Below are positions 58,986 through 63,004 of a stretch of DNA of 63,004 nt, piece by piece. Position numbers and translations under genes: made by a program. The DNA is taken from positions 1-63,004 of the forward strand of contig JBJHCA010000007.1 in assembly GCA_050485785.1 (NCBI GenBank). Direction: 5' to 3'. Below the pieces are notes generated by a model. The model was not told the origin of the DNA, did no database searches, and worked only from the letters and a program-made list of their open reading frames with translations. The stretch comes from JBJHCA01 sp050485785. Lineage in GTDB: Bacteria > Bacteroidota > Bacteroidia > Chitinophagales > Saprospiraceae. Within the stretch, counting starts at the first letter, position 1. Each line of letters begins with the position of its first letter.

Positions 58986-61900
58986 ATGCACAAATTTGTA
59001 GATGGCATTATAGGGTTCTCACTGAAGAACTCGGTATTCATATACTTTATCACTGCACTGGTTACCTTCTTTGGCATTGTCAGCTACATCAACCTGCCCA
59101 TTGAAGCCTTTCCCGATGTTACCAATACAAGAGTCAGAGTAATTACACAATGGCCCGGCAGAAGCGCAGAAGAGGTTGAAAAGTTCATTACCATCCCCGT
59201 TGAAAAGGAGATGAATACCATCCCAAAAATTGCTGAACTCCGATCCATATCTCTCTTTGGCCTTTCTGTGGTTACCGCAATTTTCGAAGATGACGTGGAT
59301 GATTTCACTGCACAGCAGTATGCAGCGGCCCGGTTACTCAACATCCCTTTCCCCGACGGAGCGGATTACGAAATAGAACCTCCTTCGGGTGCTACCGGCG
59401 AAATCTTCAGATACACGCTCCAAAGCGAAGTTTACGATATCAGAGAGCTCACTGCCATCCAACAATGGCTCGTGGAACGACACCTCCTGTCGGTGCCCGG
59501 TATTGCAGATATTGTGAGTTTTGGCGGAGAAGAAAAAATATTTGAAATCAGGGTCGATCCCAACCTGCTTTTTAAATACAACCTTACTCCGCTCGATGTA
59601 TATGAAGCGGTTGCCGCCAGCAATGTCAATGTGGGTGGAGATATCATCGAAAAAGGAGATCAGGCCTATGTAGTTCGCGGCATTGGCCTGCTCGACAACC
59701 TTGAAGACATTGAAAACATTGTCATCGATAACCTGGAAGGAACCCCGGTTTTGGTAAGGCATGTGGCCGAAGTGCTCATTTCAGGAAAACCCCGTCTCGG
59801 CCAGGTAGGCCTTGACGATATAGATGATCTGGTTCAGGGCATTGTAGTTATGCGCCGCGGGGAAAATCCAAGCGATGTCATAGACAAACTGAAGCTTAAA
59901 ATCGATGACCTCAATGACAGGATTCTGCCTGCAGGGGTAAGCCTGGTACCATTCTACGACCGTACTGATCTGGTCAACAATACTGTACGTACCGTTACTT
60001 TCAATCTCATAGAAGGCGTGGTGCTGGTTTCGGCCATTGTATTCCTGTTCTTAATGGGATGGCGTACTACCCTCATCGTGGCAGTCATCATTCCCCTGTC
60101 TTTGCTTTTTGCATTCATAATGCTGAGGCTTCAGGGTTTGCCGGCCAACCTCATCTCTATGGGAGCCATTGACTTTGGTATCATTGTTGACGGAGCCGTG
60201 GTTATTGTAGAAAGTATTTTTGTAGCCCTGGACAAACGACGGCGGGAACTAGGCATGTCCCGTTTTAACCAATTAGCCAAAGCCGGAATGATCAAGAAAA
60301 GTACTGCCCGTACAGCACAGTCCGTTTTCTTCGCCAAGCTCATTCTGATCTGTGCACTGATTCCCATTTTCGCGTTCCAGAAGGTTGAAGGTAAAATGTT
60401 TTCACCGCTGGCTTATACGCTGGGCTATGCCCTCATCGGCTCACTGATTTTCAGCCTGACCCTGGTACCTGCACTGGCTAATGATTTGCTTCGCAAAAAT
60501 ATCCGCGAAAGAAGCAATATCGTTACCCGTCTTTTTAAATCAGGCCTATACAAAGCATTTTGTGCCATCTATTCGGTTAAAAAATGGGCTTTGATAGGCA
60601 CTGCATCTATGGTTGTGGCCGGGGTTTTTGCCTTCCGTACACTGGGTACCGAATTTTTGCCCCACCTGAACGAAGGTGCAATCTATGCCCGCGCTACCCT
60701 GCCCAACAGTATCTCCCTGGCAAGGGCCGTGGAACTCACCAAAGAAATGAAAGAAAGGGTCCGGACGTTTCCCGAGGTCGAATATGTTCTCACTCAAACA
60801 GGACGTCCCAATGACGGCACAGATCCTACAGGCTTCTTTAACATTGAATTCCATATTGAATTGAAACCCGAAAGAGATTGGCGGCGGGGTGTTACCACCG
60901 AAAGTCTGCTCGAAGATATCAGGTCTTCCATGGAAATCATCCCCAATATGAACCTGGCTTTCTCACAACCCATTATGGACAATGTGGAAGAGTATGTAGC
61001 CGGAGTCAAAAGTGCTCTGGTCATTAAAATTTTTGGCGACAACCTGGAAATGCTCGAGCAACTTGCCGACTCAACCGCATCCATCATCGCTGACGTTCCC
61101 GGGATCGAAGATCTCAATGTTTTCAGAAACATCGGCCAACCGGAAATGCGCATCAGTCTGGATGAAGAACGCATGGCTATGCACGGCATTATGGTTGCCG
61201 ACGCACAGGCCGTTATTGAAATGGCCATTGGTGGGAAAACTGCCAATTACTTCTACGAAGATGAACGGGTATTTGATATTCGCATCCGCTTTATGCCTGA
61301 ATACCGTGCCAATGAAGACCACATCGGCGACATTCTGATCCCGACACTCAGAGGCTCTAAGGTGGCACTGAAAGAAATTGCGGATATCGGATTTTACACC
61401 GGTCCCACTTTCATTTACCGTGAAGCCAACACCCGTCACATCGCCATCGGATTCTCCATCCGCGGACGCGACCTGGGAAGTACTATCCGGGAAGCCCAAA
61501 CCCTGGTGGAAAACAATCTCGACCTTCCCCGTAACTACCTCATGGAATGGGCAGGGGAATTCGAAAACAAAGAACGCGCCACCAAACGTCTTATGCAGAT
61601 TGTTCCCATCTCGCTGCTGTTTATCTTCTTCCTGCTTTACGTCAACTTCAACAACTTCTCCGATACACTGATCGCCTTGTCCTGTATACCCTTCGCATTC
61701 CTTGGCGGCCTGGTTTCCCTATTGGTTACCGGTACCAATTTCGGCATCTCAGCAGGCGTTGGCTATATCATTCTTTTCGGGGTCAGCATTCTCAACGGGG
61801 TCATTCTGCTTGAAGCGGCCAAACACTACACCCGGCAGCGAATGGACTTAAAAACCGCCATTCATAAAGCCGTGGAAAGCCGAATCAGGCCATTGGTTAT

Positions 61901-62081
61901 GGTTGCGCTCATGGGAAGTGCAGGGCTGCTGCCGGCTGCCATTTCAACCGGCATGGGAAGCGAAATTCAAAAGCCCCTGGCTATCATGATTGTTGGCGGT
62001 CTACCGGTAAGTATGCTCCTTACCCTGTTTATCCTCCCTCTTCTTTTTGAAGCGGTGTATTCCCGAAAAAAAGTTAGATGA
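58986..62081 (+). CDS. czcA: Heavy-metal efflux RND transporter, CzcA-type
   Basis: 1031 residues, normal for HME-RND proton/metal antiporters of the inner membrane. Twelve membrane helices and two large periplasmic loops. Start: VTNTRVRVITQWPGRSAEEVEKFITIPVEKEMNTIP, a family landmark. The transmembrane-4 motif is DFGIIVDGAVVIVES (396-410), which matches the Co/Zn/Cd class (HME1: DFG-x3-DGA-x3-VEN) apart from the last residue, and not the Cu/Ag class. Other parts: FLPHLNEGAIYARATLPNSISL, GAGVGYIILFGVSILNGVI-like last helices. The 102-base gap before it holds nothing distinct; it is likely co-transcribed with czcCB. Confidence 0.92.
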   Translation: MHKFVDGIIGFSLKNSVFIYFITALVTFFGIVSYINLPIEAFPDVTNTRVRVITQWPGRSAEEVEKFITIPVEKEMNTIPKIAELRSISLFGLSVVTAIFEDDVDDFTAQQYAAARLLNIPFPDGADYEIEPPSGATGEIFRYTLQSEVYDIRELTAIQQWLVERHLLSVPGIADIVSFGGEEKIFEIRVDPNLLFKYNLTPLDVYEAVAASNVNVGGDIIEKGDQAYVVRGIGLLDNLEDIENIVIDNLEGTPVLVRHVAEVLISGKPRLGQVGLDDIDDLVQGIVVMRRGENPSDVIDKLKLKIDDLNDRILPAGVSLVPFYDRTDLVNNTVRTVTFNLIEGVVLVSAIVFLFLMGWRTTLIVAVIIPLSLLFAFIMLRLQGLPANLISMGAIDFGIIVDGAVVIVESIFVALDKRRRELGMSRFNQLAKAGMIKKSTARTAQSVFFAKLILICALIPIFAFQKVEGKMFSPLAYTLGYALIGSLIFSLTLVPALANDLLRKNIRERSNIVTRLFKSGLYKAFCAIYSVKKWALIGTASMVVAGVFAFRTLGTEFLPHLNEGAIYARATLPNSISLARAVELTKEMKERVRTFPEVEYVLTQTGRPNDGTDPTGFFNIEFHIELKPERDWRRGVTTESLLEDIRSSMEIIPNMNLAFSQPIMDNVEEYVAGVKSALVIKIFGDNLEMLEQLADSTASIIADVPGIEDLNVFRNIGQPEMRISLDEERMAMHGIMVADAQAVIEMAIGGKTANYFYEDERVFDIRIRFMPEYRANEDHIGDILIPTLRGSKVALKEIADIGFYTGPTFIYREANTRHIAIGFSIRGRDLGSTIREAQTLVENNLDLPRNYLMEWAGEFENKERATKRLMQIVPISLLFIFFLLYVNFNNFSDTLIALSCIPFAFLGGLVSLLVTGTNFGISAGVGYIILFGVSILNGVILLEAAKHYTRQRMDLKTAIHKAVESRIRPLVMVALMGSAGLLPAAISTGMGSEIQKPLAIMIVGGLPVSMLLTLFILPLLFEAVYSRKKVR

Positions 62082-62284
62082 TTATGATGTATATCTCTTT
62101 GAGATTCATTCTCCCACTGCCCGAAGGCTTGAAACTTTGCCGATGCGGGGGCAGTAAGGTAATGTCGGGCTCTTAAAAAGGTTCTCGTTACGGATGAAGT
62201 CATTGAGCGGTTCTCCCGCTTATTCAGTTTGTCTGCAATTTGAAATACTTGGGTTCTGTAGCACTGTCTTATTTCATACTCCAC

Positions 62285-62322
62285 AAAAAAGCAGAACCCC
62301 GGGGCTTGGCCGAAGTTCTGCT
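62285..62322 (-). terminator. Rho-independent terminator of the DUF2911 gene
   Basis: On the minus strand AGCAGAAC pairs with GTTCTGCT (62290-62297 / 62315-62322), followed by six T. It lies 30 bases downstream of the DUF2911 stop. The rest of 62082-62284 between the convergent genes shows nothing I can name. Confidence 0.85.
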
Positions 62323-62352
62323 CGCTAAATATTGAGTCTAATCTGCTTTGGT

Positions 62353-63004
62353 CTATTTTTTAGCCTCCCAGTCAGCAATATTGGCTTCATTCATGATCAC
62401 ATAGGCTGTGTTTCCTGTTTCCTTGCTCAGCTCTATGCTGCGTCGTGCCGATTTGATGGCTTTGTCATACTGACCGTTGGCAGCATATGCTCTCGAAAGC
62501 GTCATCACATTCCAGAACGTTTCTCGGTTTTCCGCTGATTTTTTGGCCCAATCCAAGGCTTTAGCCGGATCCTGACCGGTTTCCAGATACCACCGGGCAG
62601 CATTGTGATAAACCCTGAAAGGGTTCTCTATGTCATTGATGGCTGCAGCAATGTTGCGGTCTGCCATTTCAATCACATCTACTTCCAGATTGAAACAAAC
62701 CGCGGTGCGTTCCCAGCTCAGACAAATCTCCGCACCGCTGTTGGTAATTTTTCCAATATCAAAGGTCATGGTCTCCGTAAAAGCTACATCGCGGGTATCC
62801 ACTACTATTCTCAGTGCATCGTCATCCTGGCTGTAATTGCCGGTACCCCAAAGTTCTGTCTCATTATTGAACACCAAGGTCCAGCGATCTTTTCCCGGTA
62901 TAGTAAAAAAGGAATAATCCCCGGCAGGCAAATTCTTTCCCTCTATACGGACATCAGTACTGAACGATAACCTGGTGGCTTTGTTAGCTCCGGTTCTCCA
63001 CATT
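62353..63004 (-). CDS. DUF2911-domain protein with C-terminal TPR repeats (5' end outside the window)
   Basis: 216 residues are visible; the start lies beyond the window edge. The N-terminal visible part is WRTGANKATRLSFSTDVRIEG, LPAGDYSFFTIPG, WTLVFNNETELWGTGNY, a clear DUF2911 domain, found mostly in exported Bacteroidota proteins of unknown function. The C-terminal 90 residues carry two tetratricopeptide-like repeats (NPFRVYHNAARWYLETGQDPAKALDWAKKSAEN, FWNVMTLSRAYAANGQYDKAIKSARRSIEL), and it ends with ADWEAKK. A signal peptide is expected but not visible. Confidence 0.85.
   Translation of the reverse strand, partial: MWRTGANKATRLSFSTDVRIEGKNLPAGDYSFFTIPGKDRWTLVFNNETELWGTGNYSQDDDALRIVVDTRDVAFTETMTFDIGKITNSGAEICLSWERTAVCFNLEVDVIEMADRNIAAAINDIENPFRVYHNAARWYLETGQDPAKALDWAKKSAENRETFWNVMTLSRAYAANGQYDKAIKSARRSIELSKETGNTAYVIMNEANIADWEAKK

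Noticed and set aside
62089..62105. TATATCTCTTTGAGA as another copy of the dispersed repeat
   Set aside because: Only 12 bases of the core agree and no hairpin or downstream part matches; it forms its own small ATCTC/GAGAT stem.
1..63004. CRISPR array
   Set aside because: No regularly spaced repeats of 20-40 bp with unique spacers; the 23-mer occurs only twice and TTCTAA at 11-bp spacing is a regulatory array.

Overview
The window comes from a member of the Bacteroidota (Bacteroidetes). The evidence is: secreted proteins ending in type IX secretion (T9SS) sorting domains of both type A and type B; a TonB-dependent receptor with an N-terminal carboxypeptidase-regulatory-like domain; repeated TAnnTTTG promoter boxes, the -7 element of the Bacteroidetes primary sigma factor; A-rich leaders with few Shine-Dalgarno sites; a very long signal peptidase I; a RicT/YaaT-type PSP1 protein; and futalosine-pathway menaquinone genes (mqnE, mqnA). 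The last point argues against a typical Flavobacteriaceae and fits Saprospiria-, Chitinophagia- or Cytophagia-like lineages. A run of ten Ns at 54427-54436 shows a draft or metagenome assembly. I found no tRNA, rRNA, CRISPR array, integrase or transposase.

Layout. 1-8060: exported proteins (a T9SS type B tail, a beta-barrel protein, a TonB receptor with a T9SS hydrolase, two secreted unknowns). 8319-12087: acetyl-CoA synthetase, a secreted esterase and a small membrane protein. 12476-21043: housekeeping genes (mutS2, the mqnE-phosphatase-mqnA operon, argS-pyrR-pyrB). 21305-26476: a metzincin protease, an ECF sigma factor, a GNAT acetyltransferase, and an odd unknown gene behind a promoter flanked by 23-bp direct repeats. 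26586-35070: lepB, a DMT exporter, a SET protein, an AI-2E-type permease, lysS, queA and a MacB-like permease. 35113-43390: a di-haem peroxidase, a GT-C/TPR membrane protein, a chromate transporter, an ABC exporter and an MscS channel. 43600-48435: holB-ricT-Omp85 and glutathione peroxidase.

49235-56329 is the most unusual part: an apparent chaperone-usher fimbrial system in a bacterium whose normal surface route is T9SS. It has a T9SS-tagged protein, a small exported subunit-like protein, a DUF4402-like subunit, a PapD/FimC-like periplasmic chaperone and an outer-membrane usher cut by the assembly gap. The subunit gene sits between hairpins: two in its leader and a strong one after it. That is the layout expected where a major pilin is made in excess over its assembly proteins.

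56487-62081 is a complete czcCBA-type heavy-metal efflux operon behind three TTCTAA repeats spaced exactly 11 bp apart, the pattern of an OmpR-family response-regulator site. The window ends inside a DUF2911 gene on the minus strand.

Besides genes, there is a dispersed intergenic sequence (core CCCACAAARAGATATCC, often next to a GC-rich hairpin) in about five places, and several genes whose -7 promoter box lies only 5-7 bases from the start codon, implying nearly leaderless messages.
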